A stretch of 64,000 nt of DNA from Granulicella rosea (GTDB taxonomy: Bacteria; Acidobacteriota; Terriglobia; Terriglobales; Acidobacteriaceae), in assembly GCF_900188085.1 (NCBI RefSeq), contig NZ_FZOU01000002.1, positions 186,001 to 250,000 on the forward strand, given 5' to 3'. The translations under genes were made by a program, and so were the position numbers. The notes beneath the pieces were generated by a model, which had not been told where the DNA came from, ran no database searches, and saw only the letters and a list, made by a program, of their open reading frames with translations. This document shows, in pieces, positions 1 through 8,955 of the stretch (positions are counted from its first letter, which is position 1; the number at the start of each line of letters is the position of its first letter).

Positions 1-261
1 TGTGATGTTCTCGCCCATCTCTCCCGGCCCGATTTGCAGACCCTGAGAACGCAGCTCGTCGAATAGCTCGGCATGGATGAGATGGACCTGGCAGAGGTTC
101 GGCGCGGTGGGATCTTTACGGACGCGGTAGCGATGCTTCACCAGCGCGCCGGCGTGAGCGTCGCCCTCGACGCCGTAGTTTTCGATCAGCCGGATGGCGA
201 GTTGCGGCGACTTCGAGAAGCTGTGCGTCGGACTCAGGCTGACGGCGATGACGGAACTCAT
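1..261 (-). CDS. MOSC domain-containing protein (partial, C-terminus beyond the left edge)
   Basis: Reading the minus strand from the ATG at 261-259 gives 87 codons open to the window edge, beginning MSSVIAVSLSPTHSFSK. It continues with GVEGDAHAG, KHRYRVRKDP, CQVHLI and GEMGENIT. These are typical N-terminal segments of MOSC (molybdenum cofactor sulfurase C-terminal) proteins, including the GD(x)H and GE(x)GEN motifs. The family is thought to bind sulfur or molybdenum cofactor; the substrate of this member is unknown. It is divergent from the RNB exonuclease, with about 39 bases between the two starts, so the promoters must be close or overlapping. The family call is confident; the length cannot be judged because the gene is cut. 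Confidence 0.85.
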   Translation of the reverse strand, partial: MSSVIAVSLSPTHSFSKSPQLAIRLIENYGVEGDAHAGALVKHRYRVRKDPTAPNLCQVHLIHAELFDELRSQGLQIGPGEMGENIT

Positions 262-300
262 GCATACGAGAATACTGCAGGCGTGATAGCCTTCCCGAGA

Positions 301-1776
301 ATGTCTATCGCGCCCTCTGTTCATCCGTTCGATCTCGCTGCGGCCGCCCTTTCGGAGATGATCCGCGATGGCTTTCATGTCGGTCCGGTTGCCGGAGCGG
401 ACGAGCAGGTCGCCGCGATTCGCGCCGCCGAGGCCGCCGAATCGCACCGGCCCACGTTGCTCGACCTGCGCGGGCTGGAGTGGTCGTCGATCGATAACGA
501 CACCTCACGCGATCTCGACCAGATCGAATACGCCGAGCGCGTTCCGGGCGGCATCCGGGTGCTGGTTGGAATCGCCGATGTGTCGGCGGTTGTGGAAAAA
601 GACACGCCGCTCGACCAGTTCGCCCGTGCGCAGACCCAGACCATCTACACCGCGGTACACAACTTTCCCATGCTGCCGCTGGCGCTCTCGACCGATCTCA
701 CTTCGCTGAACGAGGGCGAGGATCGAGCATCGCTGGTGATTGAGTTCACGGTCGATCCGCAGGGCGTGCTGATCGATACAAAGATCTATCCCGCGCTGGT
801 GCGGAACAGGACGCAGCTTGCGTATTCACGCGTCGGGCCGTGGCTTGAAGGGACGGCGCACGCGGACGAGAAGCTGGCCGCCTCGCCTAGCCTGCAGGCG
901 CAGATCCGGCTGCAGGACGAAGCCTCTCGGCTGCTGCGTGCGCAACGCATTCAGCTTGGCGCGCTGGACTTCAGCCGCGCCGAGGCCGATCCCGTCGTCA
1001 TCGACGGCAAGGTGCAGGCGCTGCGGTCCTCGGTGCAGAATCGCGCTGGCGAGCTGATCGCCGACTTCATGATCGCCGCGAACGAGACCATGGCGCGTAC
1101 GCTGCGTGCGTCGGGCCGGTCGAGCATCCGCCGCGTCGTCCGCTCGCCGGAGCGCTGGTCACGCATCGTGGCGCTGGTCGCGGCGAAGGGAACGACGCTG
1201 CCCGCAACGCCCGACTCCGCTGCGCTGAACCAGTTCCTGCAGGCGCAGCGCGCGGCCGACCCGCTGCGTTATCCCGACCTGTCGCTCTCGATCATCAAGC
1301 TGATGGGGCCAGGGGAGTATGTGCTCGCGCGTGGCGGCGAGCCCGACCAGCCGGGACACTTCGGCCTTGCTGCGCTCGACTACACGCACTCCACCGCGCC
1401 GAATCGCCGCTTTGCCGATCTCGTGACGCAGCGCGTGGTGAAGGCGATGCTCGCCGGCACGCCCGCGCCCTATACCGACGACGAACTCGCCGCCATCGCG
1501 CAGCACTGTACCGAGCGCGACTCGGCCGCACGCAAGGTCGAGCGCGCCATGCAGAAGCGCGTCGCCGCCGTCGGTCTGCAATCCAGCATCGGCCACCAGT
1601 TTCACGGGGTCATCACCGGCGCCAAGGACAAGGGCACCTTCGTCCGTGTCTTCGATCCGCCGGTGGAGGGCAAGATCATCCGCGGGGCCGAGGGTCTGGA
1701 CGTCGGCGACACCGTCACGGTCACGCTGGCGAACGCCGATCCGGTCCACGCGTTTATCGACTTCACCCGGCCTTGA
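301..1776 (+). CDS. RNB-domain 3'-5' exoribonuclease (RNase II/R family)
   Basis: A 491-residue protein with a single RNB catalytic domain. The Asp-rich metal site is visible as DNDTSRDLDQIEYAE near residues 58-72, and the signature YTHSTAPNRRFADLVTQR lies around residues 360-377. Such enzymes degrade RNA processively from the 3' end using magnesium. It is shorter than RNase R (about 800 residues) and lacks obvious cold-shock domains at the N-terminus; a small S1/OB-like end may follow (FHGVITGAKDKGTFVRV). The frame is open upstream to about 73, but that part lies opposite the MOSC gene and reads poorly, so the ATG at 301 followed by HPFDLAAAALSEMIRDGF is preferred. The next gene starts within 30 bases and may be co-transcribed. 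Confidence 0.88.
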   Translation: MSIAPSVHPFDLAAAALSEMIRDGFHVGPVAGADEQVAAIRAAEAAESHRPTLLDLRGLEWSSIDNDTSRDLDQIEYAERVPGGIRVLVGIADVSAVVEKDTPLDQFARAQTQTIYTAVHNFPMLPLALSTDLTSLNEGEDRASLVIEFTVDPQGVLIDTKIYPALVRNRTQLAYSRVGPWLEGTAHADEKLAASPSLQAQIRLQDEASRLLRAQRIQLGALDFSRAEADPVVIDGKVQALRSSVQNRAGELIADFMIAANETMARTLRASGRSSIRRVVRSPERWSRIVALVAAKGTTLPATPDSAALNQFLQAQRAADPLRYPDLSLSIIKLMGPGEYVLARGGEPDQPGHFGLAALDYTHSTAPNRRFADLVTQRVVKAMLAGTPAPYTDDELAAIAQHCTERDSAARKVERAMQKRVAAVGLQSSIGHQFHGVITGAKDKGTFVRVFDPPVEGKIIRGAEGLDVGDTVTVTLANADPVHAFIDFTRP

Positions 1777-1802
1777 GCATGCGCAGGCGTACCATGAGGG
1801 CT

Positions 1803-2336
1803 ATGGTCAAGCGTTTGTTTGCCTCATCCGCCGTGCTGGTCGTGCTGCTGACTGCCTGTAACTCGAAGACGGCCGCGACGCCGGAGAACTATACCGCCGC
1901 GTTGAATGCCTGGTTCGTCGATCACCCCGAGTGCCTGCTCGACGGCTCGGTCCACTTTCCGCTGGAGACGACCGACGCCGCTCAGACGAAGCAGATGGAC
2001 TCGCTCGTCGCCGCGCAGATCCTCGAAGCGAAGAAGGAACCGGCGATCCACATCACACGCTACACCCTGACGACTACAGGCGAACGCGCGGGAACGCACC
2101 TCTGCTACGGACACCGGCAGGTAACGAGCATTGTCAGCTCCACGCCTCCCGTGCAGGCCAACGGGTTCCTCGAGAGCAACGTCACCTACGGGTACAAGCT
2201 GGTGGACACGCCGATGTGGGCGAAGACCGCCGAGGTCGAAGCCGCCTATCCGAAGATGGCGGAGCAGGTGAGCGGGAACGCGAAGGCGACGATGACGCTC
2301 GCACGCAATCGCGTCGCGTGGGTTGTGCCGGAATAG
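1803..2336 (+). CDS. Putative lipoprotein of unknown function
   Basis: A 177-residue protein with a signal sequence, KRLFASSAVLVVLLTACNSK, whose LTAC is a lipobox giving a predicted lipid-modified Cys near residue 19. The remainder is a soluble domain of about 155 residues with Cys residues at HPECLL and HLCYGH; I do not recognise it. In-frame alternative starts are TTG 1773, ATG 1779 and ATG 1794. The ATG at 1803 is preferred because GAGGG lies just upstream and the signal peptide then has a normal length. It follows the RNB gene closely and is convergent with ecsC, with 3 bases between the stops. Confidence 0.75.
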   Translation: MVKRLFASSAVLVVLLTACNSKTAATPENYTAALNAWFVDHPECLLDGSVHFPLETTDAAQTKQMDSLVAAQILEAKKEPAIHITRYTLTTTGERAGTHLCYGHRQVTSIVSSTPPVQANGFLESNVTYGYKLVDTPMWAKTAEVEAAYPKMAEQVSGNAKATMTLARNRVAWVVPE

Positions 2337-2339
2337 AGG

Positions 2340-3134
2340 CTACGCCGAAGCCTGCAACGCCTCGTATGCGTGCCGCACGGGTAGGGGGCCATAACGCCGC
2401 TCCAGCGCGCGGACGGCGAAGTGGCCCTCGGCGATCTGCTGGAAGTGCTGGGTGAAGAGCACGTTCAACGCCAGCCCACCCACCGCGCCAGCTACCGGAA
2501 CGAGCTGGGCCGCAGCCTTCTCGCTGACCTCGAGTCCAAAGCGCGCCGCGATCTTCGCCAGGAACGAGACCAGCACCGGCGTGCCCTCCTTCGCCACGCC
2601 CTTCTGCGCGAGATAGGCGACGGCGTCGCGCGTGACCTGCGCCAGCGCCGCACGGGTGGTGTAGTACGCGCTCTCGATCAAGTCGTTCTGGCTGCCGTCC
2701 GGGCCGAGCGCCAGCACTTCAAGACACGCGAGCGCGGCATCGGGTTGATTCAGGTCCTCGCCGTGGCTGCGCGCGATCTCGGCGATGGAGTGGAGCATCA
2801 GCGTCGTCGTTACGGGCAGCTCGACCAGCATGCCGGGCAAGCCGAAGAAGCCCCCGGCGGCGCCGGTCGCGGCGGTCAACAATGTATGGGTCCGGTTCCG
2901 CGGAGCCGTGGGCAGGGCGCCGCGCCCGGCTGCCAGCGCGACCTGCAGACACTGCTCCAGCGCCTTGTTCACCGCGCCGCCCACCTTGTGCTGGACCGGC
3001 GCGGGCAGCAGCCGCACTAAACCTTCGACCGGCATGCCGACCTTCGCCGCGACGGTCATGGCGAAGCTCTGTTTCTCAAGGCGCGCGACTGCCTCGCGAA
3101 GTACCTGCGTGTCCTGCGGTGTAAGGCTGTTCAT
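2340..3134 (-). CDS. EcsC family protein
   Basis: A 264-residue protein resembling the EcsC family, named after a Bacillus protein encoded beside an ABC exporter but biochemically undefined. Visible features are an N-terminal helical segment (LRGAVARLE-like, residues 10-25), a Gly/Ala-rich hydrophobic stretch with TAATGAAGGFFGLPGMLVELPVTTT-type composition around residues 88-112, and a second hydrophobic stretch AGAVGGLALNVLF near the C-terminus. These resemble membrane-associating helices. There is no ABC transporter nearby, so the genomic context gives no clue to its role. It is tail-to-tail with the upstream lipoprotein gene. Confidence 0.8.
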   Translation of the reverse strand: MNSLTPQDTQVLREAVARLEKQSFAMTVAAKVGMPVEGLVRLLPAPVQHKVGGAVNKALEQCLQVALAAGRGALPTAPRNRTHTLLTAATGAAGGFFGLPGMLVELPVTTTLMLHSIAEIARSHGEDLNQPDAALACLEVLALGPDGSQNDLIESAYYTTRAALAQVTRDAVAYLAQKGVAKEGTPVLVSFLAKIAARFGLEVSEKAAAQLVPVAGAVGGLALNVLFTQHFQQIAEGHFAVRALERRYGPLPVRHAYEALQASA

Positions 3135-3167
3135 GTGTTCAGGCTACATCCAATGTCAGATCGGCGC

Positions 3168-3785
3168 TTAGGGGAATATGCGGCCTTTGCCCCAGCTTCC
3201 GTCCGCGCCACAGGTGAATAGGATGCGGTCATGCAGGCGAAAGTCGCCCTCCTGCCAGAACTCGATCGTCCTGGGGGTGAGCAGGAAACCGGTCCAGTAT
3301 GGCGGCCGCGGAACCTCTTTGGGAAAGCGTTCGCCGACCTGCTTCGTCAGCGACTCCAGCTCCTCGCGGCTGGCCAGCGGGCGGCTTTGCTGCGAGGCCC
3401 ATGCGCCGACCTGGCTCATGCGCGGCCGGTGTTCGAAGTAGGCGTCGGCGTCGGCTGCCGGAAGCTCCGTGATCGTGCCCTCCACGCGTACCTGGCGGTG
3501 GCGGCTCTTCCAGTGGAAGCAGAGCGCGGCGTGCGGATTGGCGCGCAACTCGCCGCCCTTGCGGCTCTCGCCGTTGGTGTAGAAGGCGAAGCCGGAGGCG
3601 TCGAAACGCTTTAGCAGCACGATGCGCACCGAGGGAACGCCGCCGGGCGTCGCGGTCGCGAGCGACATGGCGTTCGGGTCGTTCAGCTCGGAGGCCTTCG
3701 CGTCCTTCATCCAGCAGTCGAAGAGGACGTGCGGGTCGGTGGCTTCTGCAAGAGGGATGCCGCAACGTTGATGCATTTCGGACAT
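3168..3785 (-). CDS. pdxH: Pyridoxamine 5'-phosphate oxidase
   Basis: A 205-residue protein matching PdxH in length (about 200-220) and order of motifs. SVRIVLLKRFDASGFAFYTN and SRKGGELRANPHAALCFHW are the FMN-binding core, EGTITELPAADADAYFEHRP follows, and PPYWTGFLLTPRTIEFWQ leads to the RLHDRILF C-terminal segment. The enzyme oxidises pyridoxamine- or pyridoxine-phosphate to pyridoxal 5'-phosphate in the cytoplasm with FMN and oxygen. The reading frame extends 14 codons upstream, but the ATG at 3785 has GGAG about 7 bases ahead and gives the usual N-terminus. It lies downstream of rnhB and the PIG-L gene on the same strand with a 118-base gap. Confidence 0.95.
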   Translation of the reverse strand: MSEMHQRCGIPLAEATDPHVLFDCWMKDAKASELNDPNAMSLATATPGGVPSVRIVLLKRFDASGFAFYTNGESRKGGELRANPHAALCFHWKSRHRQVRVEGTITELPAADADAYFEHRPRMSQVGAWASQQSRPLASREELESLTKQVGERFPKEVPRPPYWTGFLLTPRTIEFWQEGDFRLHDRILFTCGADGSWGKGRIFP

Positions 3786-3903
3786 GTTCACGCTCCAGAC
3801 CACGAAGTCTATCGCGAAAAGCGCCAATAGGGAAACTAGTCTTCAGGACTTCCAAAAAATCGATGGCCCCAACAAATCTCAGCCGCGCCTCCAGGCAGCG
3901 AAA

Positions 3904-4635
3904 CTAGCCCTCCAGCCCCGCGAAGAGGTCGGTAACCTGCTCGGCCGGCTGCGGCTCCGTGGCGGCGGCCAGGGTGTAGAACTCCGCCTTGCCGTAGCGC
4001 TCGAACATGGATTTGGTCTGCTCCACCAGAGGCGCCTGCGAGACGTGGCGGCGGAAGGCCTCCTGTTTGCGCGCGAGTACGCTGCGTACGTCGAGCGCCG
4101 CGGTCCAAGGCGCGGGCAGCGGTGTGGGCCGGCCCTCCATGAAGAAGTTGGTCGACAGAAAATAAAGGCGCGCGGCGGTGTGTGTCGGGCCCAGCTCCGG
4201 GAAGCGCTTCGCCGACGCCGCCCAGTGGAAGGCTGCGCTGGTGAAGCAGGAGACCATCGTGTGATCGGGATGCGTGTTTACCGCGCCGTCCTGGCCGAAG
4301 GTGAGCACCACGTGCGGCCTGAAGGCGCGAATCTTTTCGACCAGCCGCGCGGCGGTGTGGGAGAAGTTCGCGAACTCCAACTGTGCGTCCTGGTAGTCCA
4401 GCAGTTCGTAGTGATCGACGCCCAGCACCTGGCAGGATGCGACGAACTCCTGCCGGCGCATCCTGCCCAGCTCTTCGCCCGAGGCGGCATCGCCGCGATA
4501 GGTCGCCGCCTGCCCATCGGTCAGACAGATGACGGTCGTTTCGACGCCACGGTCCGCAGCCAGCGCCAGCGCGCCGCCAAAGGCAAAGCACTCGTCGTCC
4601 GGGTGCGCCACAATGCAAAGCAGTCTCAGGCCCAT
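3904..4635 (-). CDS. PIG-L/LmbE family N-acetyl-sugar deacetylase
   Basis: A 243-residue protein with the zinc-binding AHPDDE motif at residues 10-15 and a later NTHPDH motif, both diagnostic of the PIG-L (LmbE-like) deacetylases. The family removes acetyl groups from GlcNAc-linked substrates such as GlcNAc-inositol or GlcNAc-malate (mycothiol and bacillithiol routes). Members in acidobacteria are often of the bacillithiol BshB type, but the substrate cannot be fixed from this sequence alone. Its ATG lies inside the 3' end of rnhB (10-base overlap), so it is likely translated from the same transcript. A competing open frame on the same strand at 3836-4618 is out of phase and has no recognisable domain. 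Confidence 0.88.
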   Translation of the reverse strand: MGLRLLCIVAHPDDECFAFGGALALAADRGVETTVICLTDGQAATYRGDAASGEELGRMRRQEFVASCQVLGVDHYELLDYQDAQLEFANFSHTAARLVEKIRAFRPHVVLTFGQDGAVNTHPDHTMVSCFTSAAFHWAASAKRFPELGPTHTAARLYFLSTNFFMEGRPTPLPAPWTAALDVRSVLARKQEAFRRHVSQAPLVEQTKSMFERYGKAEFYTLAAATEPQPAEQVTDLFAGLEG

Positions 4636-5444
4636 GCGGCTCCTTCTTTCAACTCTTCGAGAACATCGTCGTCCAGCAGTCCATCATCGAAAATCAACTC
4701 TTCGCCAGGCGCGCCGAGCCCGGCAGCCGCGCGCACCGGCGCAAAGGTCATACGATGCAGCGGCGTCGGGCCAAACTCCACCAGCGCGCGCCGGTGCGCG
4801 GGCGTACCGTAACCTTTGTGCGAGGCGATGCCGTACGCCGGATGCAGCGCGTCCAGGTCGCGCATCATCGCATCGCGGTGGACCTTCGCGACGACAGACG
4901 CAGCCGCGATCGACAGGCTGAGCGAGTCGCCGTAGATCAGCTTCGTCTGCGCGCACGGGTGGTCGAGCCGCATCGCATCGATCAGCAGGTGGTCGGGCGC
5001 AAGCGACAGACCTTCGACTGCGGCCAGCATCGCCAGCCGCGTCGCCTGGTAGATGTTCACCCGGTCGATGGTCGCGGCGTCGATCTCGGCCACGCTGATG
5101 CAGAGCGCGATGCGGCGAATCTCGATGTCCAGCTCCTCGCGCTGCTCGCGGGTCAACTGCTTGGAGTCGCGCAGCCCCGCGCCGGCGAGCGAGTCCATGC
5201 ACTCCGGCAGGATGACTGCGGCGGCGACGACCGGACCGAAGAGGCTGCCGCGTCCCACCTCGTCCACTCCGGCGATCGACTGCGCGCCGCGATAGCGCAG
5301 AGCCTGCTCGGGCGCGTCGCTGCAGACCAGTTGGCGGAGCATCTTCTGCTTGGCCGTCTGCTTGCCAACCGGGGACGGGACGACCTTTGGCGTGCGCCTG
5401 GACTTCGTGTCGGAAACTGGAGAGGAAATCTTCATGCGCTGCAT
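4626..5444 (-). CDS. rnhB: Ribonuclease HII
   Basis: A 272-residue protein. After a basic, probably disordered N-terminal extension of about 55 residues comes the RNase HII core starting AGVDEVGRGSLFGPVVAAAV, in which the Asp-Glu pair is catalytic. DSKQLTREQRE, DHLLIDAM and a later YGDSLSLSIAAASVVAKVHRD supply the other acidic and substrate-contact residues, and YGIASHKGYGTPAH is the typical C-terminal motif. The enzyme cuts the RNA strand of RNA-DNA hybrids and removes misinserted ribonucleotides. An in-frame ATG at 5434 is an alternative start. In many bacteria rnhB directly follows rplS; here a plus-strand gene separates them. Confidence 0.95.
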   Translation of the reverse strand: MQRMKISSPVSDTKSRRTPKVVPSPVGKQTAKQKMLRQLVCSDAPEQALRYRGAQSIAGVDEVGRGSLFGPVVAAAVILPECMDSLAGAGLRDSKQLTREQREELDIEIRRIALCISVAEIDAATIDRVNIYQATRLAMLAAVEGLSLAPDHLLIDAMRLDHPCAQTKLIYGDSLSLSIAAASVVAKVHRDAMMRDLDALHPAYGIASHKGYGTPAHRRALVEFGPTPLHRMTFAPVRAAAGLGAPGEELIFDDGLLDDDVLEELKEGAAWA

Positions 5445-5583
5445 AGAGTTTATCGCTTCGTCATGAAAAAAGACGGTTCTTCACAGGCGGCATCGCGTAT
5501 TCTTCACTCAAACGGGGACCGCCCTCATCGGTACCGTTTTACTCCCTGCCCACCAACCGTCTGTCTGCCTTTGGAGGTTCTCC

Positions 5584-6534
5584 GTGCGCGCGTTCCTGTC
5601 CCCCCTTGCCGCCGCTGTTCTGCTTGTACTTCTGTCTGTCGCAAATACTCCTGGCAACGCTCAGCGAACCGCCCCGCCGGCGGCTCCGGTGGCGCAGGAG
5701 CAGGAAAAGCCAGCCGATGCGGCTCCGGTGACAGCGCCCCCTGCCGATGCTGCCGCGGCTCCGGCTGCGGTCAAGCCGCCGGTACTTGGTCCGGACGGCA
5801 AACCGCTGCCCGCTTTGACTCCGGTCAAGGGAGGGAAGCCGGAGAAGAAGAAAAAAGAGAAGCCGCCGAAGCTCTATCCCGTCACCATCACGCGCGGCAT
5901 CCTGACGGTCGACGGCTGGACCAGCCGCGCCGCCCTGAACTACGACATCCCCGACTTCAAGTTCCTCTATATCTCCGTTCCCGGGATGGGGACGACCGTC
6001 GTCTCGAATGCGCCATTTCCGGGCGGCAAGGAGCAGGCTGACGCGTTCAAGGATTCCAGCATCATTGTGAAGGTGGACGGTCATGTGCTGGAGCTGGCCT
6101 CCGACAACCGCCTGATGGGCAAGAAGCCTCTGCCTGCATGGGTGCTGCTCGACACCACTTACACCTACCCCTCGACCTACCCGACGGTCGGCTACGGCTA
6201 CGACGTGCATGCGCCGTACCTGTGGCCGGGATCGAAGCCGAACGTCGCGGCGAAGGGAATCGCAGCCACCGCGCCGCCGCTTCCGAAGAATCTGCGTCCG
6301 GTGGATCTGGCAAAGCCTTGCCTGCCGATCAAACCCGGCCCCGGACCGGCGCCGCCGAACCCGAAGGGTCTGCCGCCATGCGTGGCGCCGCCGAAGCCCA
6401 TTGCTCCAGTTTCCGCAACTCCCGTGGCTGCGGTGTCCGCGCCTGCACCGGCTGTAGAGGCTCCTCCTGCCGCCCCGGCGCCGGAACCCGCTCCTGCGGC
6501 AGCCCCCGCTGCAGCGCCGGAGTCCGCGAAGTAA
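5584..6534 (+). CDS. Secreted Pro/Ala-rich protein of unknown function
   Basis: A 316-residue protein beginning at GTG 5584, with GGAGG 7 bases upstream. Residues 1-26 form a signal peptide (AAAVLLVLLSVANTPGNAQ). Then comes a Pro/Ala/Lys-rich linker ending in a KKKKEKPPK stretch, a folded domain of about 120 residues (YPVTITRGILTVDGWTSRAA ... DIPDFKFLYISVPGMGTTV ... YGYDVHAPYL), and a second linker very rich in Pro and Ala with three Cys residues. I do not recognise the domain. The two low-complexity arms suggest a periplasmic protein that spans wall material. It sits between rplS and rnhB on the opposite strand. A long minus-strand open frame over the same bases is judged non-coding because this strand has the signal peptide and the ribosome site. 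Confidence 0.78.
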   Translation: MRAFLSPLAAAVLLVLLSVANTPGNAQRTAPPAAPVAQEQEKPADAAPVTAPPADAAAAPAAVKPPVLGPDGKPLPALTPVKGGKPEKKKKEKPPKLYPVTITRGILTVDGWTSRAALNYDIPDFKFLYISVPGMGTTVVSNAPFPGGKEQADAFKDSSIIVKVDGHVLELASDNRLMGKKPLPAWVLLDTTYTYPSTYPTVGYGYDVHAPYLWPGSKPNVAAKGIAATAPPLPKNLRPVDLAKPCLPIKPGPGPAPPNPKGLPPCVAPPKPIAPVSATPVAAVSAPAPAVEAPPAAPAPEPAPAAAPAAAPESAK

Positions 6535-6552
6535 ACCTGCTGACGGGCATAA

Positions 6553-6582
6553 AAAAGCCACGGCCCGAGGGTCGTGGCTTTT
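6553..6582. terminator. Bidirectional intrinsic terminator between the secreted gene and rplS
   Basis: Perfect 10-base inverted repeat: AAAAGCCACG at 6553-6562 and CGTGGCTTTT at 6573-6582. It reads as a GC stem followed by U-runs on both strands (six A at 6551-6556 give UUUUUU on the minus transcript). It can end the plus-strand gene at 6534 and the minus-strand rplS transcript. Confidence 0.85.
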
Positions 6583-6602
6583 CACATGAAAGAAGGGAAA
6601 GA

Positions 6603-6959
6603 CTAGCGGGCGCGCTCGACCTCGCGCAGACGGGCAGCCTTGCCGCGCAGACCACGGAGGTAGAAGAGCTTCGAGCGGCGAACCTGGTAGGAACGAACCT
6701 TCTCGACCTTGTCGACAACCTTGGAGTTGAAGGGGAAGATACGCTCGACGCCCTGGCCGAAGCTCATCTTGCGAACGGTGAAGGTGCCCTGCGGTCCACG
6801 GCGGCATGCGATGACCATGCCCTCGAACGCCTGCAGCCGCTCCTTCTCGCCTTCTTTAATCTTGACCTGAACGCGGACGGTGTCGCCGGGTGCAAATGAC
6901 GGTAGATCGGTCCGCTCGTATTTGGCGGCCAGCTTCTGCATGATTGGATGAATGGACAT
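6603..6959 (-). CDS. rplS: 50S ribosomal protein L19
   Basis: A 118-residue protein, the normal length for L19. Recognisable segments are [55 protein letters not shown] and [21 protein letters not shown]19 sits at the 30S-50S interface. Here it is a single-gene minus-strand unit: trmD and rimM, its common partners, are not upstream within the 170-base gap to the histidine kinase gene, and rnhB is separated from it. A strong terminator lies immediately downstream. Confidence 0.97.
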   Translation of the reverse strand: MSIHPIMQKLAAKYERTDLPSFAPGDTVRVQVKIKEGEKERLQAFEGMVIACRRGPQGTFTVRKMSFGQGVERIFPFNSKVVDKVEKVRSYQVRRSKLFYLRGLRGKAARLREVERAR

Positions 6960-7129
6960 GGACTACTTTCCTGTAATGAACTCTGACATCTAAGTGTACA
7001 CCAAAAATGACGCAGCCGGGTCCGATAACGGCCGGAAATCCGCGCGACTTATCTACATCATTGTAGCTTATCCGGTTGGATTGCACCACAAATGCAACAG
7101 CAGATCCTCTTCGAGTGAAGACAGATGCT

Positions 7130-8923
7130 TCAATCGCCGCCCAACTGGATCACCGGATCGAAGGCCAGAAAGACCGAGATGCTCGTGCCGTGGTGCTCTT
7201 CGCTGGTGTCGCTGCCGATCGAGATGGTCCCGCCGTGCTTCGTGATGATGCCTTTGCTGACCCACAGGCCGAGGCCGGTGCCGCTTTCGCCCTTGGTCGT
7301 GAAGAACGGCCGGAAGAGCTGGCTGCGGACCGGCTCAGGGATGCCCGGTCCGTTGTCGCTGATGACCACGACCGCGCCCGACGGCAGCGAGTGCCCGTTC
7401 TCGTCGAAGCCGGCCGGCGCGGGGTGGACGATGAGCTGCAGCTTGCCGCCCTCGCCCGCCGCCTCGGCCGCGTTCGTCAGCAGGTTGGTGAAGACCTGGC
7501 GCAGTTCGGCGGGAAAGCCGCGCACCTGCAGGCCGGGGGGCAGGTCCGTCGCAACCGTGACGCCCGTATCGAGGAAGCGCCGGTCCATCAACAGCAGAAT
7601 GGACTCGAGCATCTCTTTCAGGTCGATCGTCACCGGCGCCTTGGCCTCGCGGTAAAGGCTCAGCATGGCGCGGCTGATCTGGGTCACGCGCGAGAGCTCC
7701 TGTTTGGCGATCTGCAGGAACTCCGCCGACTCTTCCGGCGTGGCCTGCCCGTCCATGAGGAAGAGCAGGTTCGAGACCGAGTCCAGCGGATTGTGAATCT
7801 CGTGCGCGATGGTCGCCGCCAGCCGGCCCGCAACCGCCAGCTTCTCGTTCGCCAGGAGCGCCGCCTGCGACTTGCGCTGCAGCGTCACGTCGCGGAAGAC
7901 CAGCACCACGCCCGAGAGCGCGCCACTCTGATCGCGAATCGGCGCGCCGCTGTCATCGATCAGGATTTCGCTGCCATCCGGGCGGCGCAGAACGGTGTGG
8001 TTGGCGAGCGCGACGATGCGGTTCAGGCGCTTCACCTTGGCGACCGGGTTCTCGACCGGCTCGCGCGTGCTCTCGTCGAAGATTTCGAAGACTTTGCTGA
8101 GCGCCACGCCGCGCGCCTCCTGTTCGGTCCAGCCGGTCAGGTTCTGGGCGACCGCGTTCATGGTCAACACCTTACCGTCGGCGTCGCAGGTAATGACGGC
8201 GTCGCCGATGGAGGCGAGCGTGGTGCGCAGGTTTTGTTCCGAGCGGAAGGTCTCGTCTGCGCGCTGACGGATCACATTCAGCGACTTCCGGAAGGCGTCC
8301 GAGACCTGCTGGAGCTGACGTCGCATGTAGAGCCCGATCATCAGTCCGACTACCACGGCCAGCAGCACGAGATAGATCGCCATGCTCCGCATCTGCTGCT
8401 GGTACTGGCGGATGCGCTGATCCCGGCGAGCGGCGGCGCTGCGGAAGATCGCCGTCTCGAGCAGGCGAATCTTGTCCATCTGCTGCTTGCCTTGTAGATT
8501 CAATGTGACGTCATTGGTCTGGCCGCCGGCCTTCAGGGTGGCGATCAATGGCACGGCGAATCCCTCCTGCCACTCCTGGCAGGCGCCGCGCAGGTTCAGT
8601 ACGGCCGCCTTCTGCTCGGGCGTGCCGGCCCCCGCCTCGAGACCGTCGAAGATCGCGGGGAGGCGATTGGTGGCTTCGAAATAAGGTTGCAGAAAGACGG
8701 CGTCGCCAGTGATGCCGTAGCCGCGCAGCCCACTCTCCTGATCGACGACCAGCCTCTGCACCAGCGCCGCCTGATTAATCCAGCCGCTTGAAGCCTGGAT
8801 CAGGTTCACGGTCTGGTTGGCGTCGTGCATCTGCCAATAAAGAGCCGCCGCCATCAGCGCCAGTGCGACGACCGGCAGAATCAGCACCTGGCGCAGAATT
8901 CGGTTGAACTGATCCAGATTCAC
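7130..8923 (-). CDS. Hybrid-less sensor histidine kinase: CHASE3-PAS-HisKA-HATPase
   Basis: A 597-residue membrane kinase. A first membrane helix (about residues 11-31) and a second (181-200) bracket a periplasmic CHASE3-like helical domain that contains the typical DQESGLRGYGITGD segment (61-74). A PAS domain occupies about 231-350 (TLASIGDAVITCDADGKVLT ... VLVFRDVT). HisKA follows with the phospho-acceptor in AHEIHNPLDSV (H374), and HATPase_c with NLLTNAAEA, DNGPGI and GTGLGL to the C-terminus. The signal is unknown. A stand-alone receiver gene lies immediately upstream on the same strand (32-base gap), so the two probably form a phosphorelay pair. Confidence 0.92.
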   Translation of the reverse strand: MNLDQFNRILRQVLILPVVALALMAAALYWQMHDANQTVNLIQASSGWINQAALVQRLVVDQESGLRGYGITGDAVFLQPYFEATNRLPAIFDGLEAGAGTPEQKAAVLNLRGACQEWQEGFAVPLIATLKAGGQTNDVTLNLQGKQQMDKIRLLETAIFRSAAARRDQRIRQYQQQMRSMAIYLVLLAVVVGLMIGLYMRRQLQQVSDAFRKSLNVIRQRADETFRSEQNLRTTLASIGDAVITCDADGKVLTMNAVAQNLTGWTEQEARGVALSKVFEIFDESTREPVENPVAKVKRLNRIVALANHTVLRRPDGSEILIDDSGAPIRDQSGALSGVVLVFRDVTLQRKSQAALLANEKLAVAGRLAATIAHEIHNPLDSVSNLLFLMDGQATPEESAEFLQIAKQELSRVTQISRAMLSLYREAKAPVTIDLKEMLESILLLMDRRFLDTGVTVATDLPPGLQVRGFPAELRQVFTNLLTNAAEAAGEGGKLQLIVHPAPAGFDENGHSLPSGAVVVISDNGPGIPEPVRSQLFRPFFTTKGESGTGLGLWVSKGIITKHGGTISIGSDTSEEHHGTSISVFLAFDPVIQLGGD

Positions 8924-8955
8924 GACGATACTCCCGGCTGGCAGAGTTGCTCTGG

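Noticed and set aside
73..300. Upstream extension of the RNB exonuclease
   Set aside because: It lies opposite the MOSC gene, whose motifs are clear, and encodes no family sequence.
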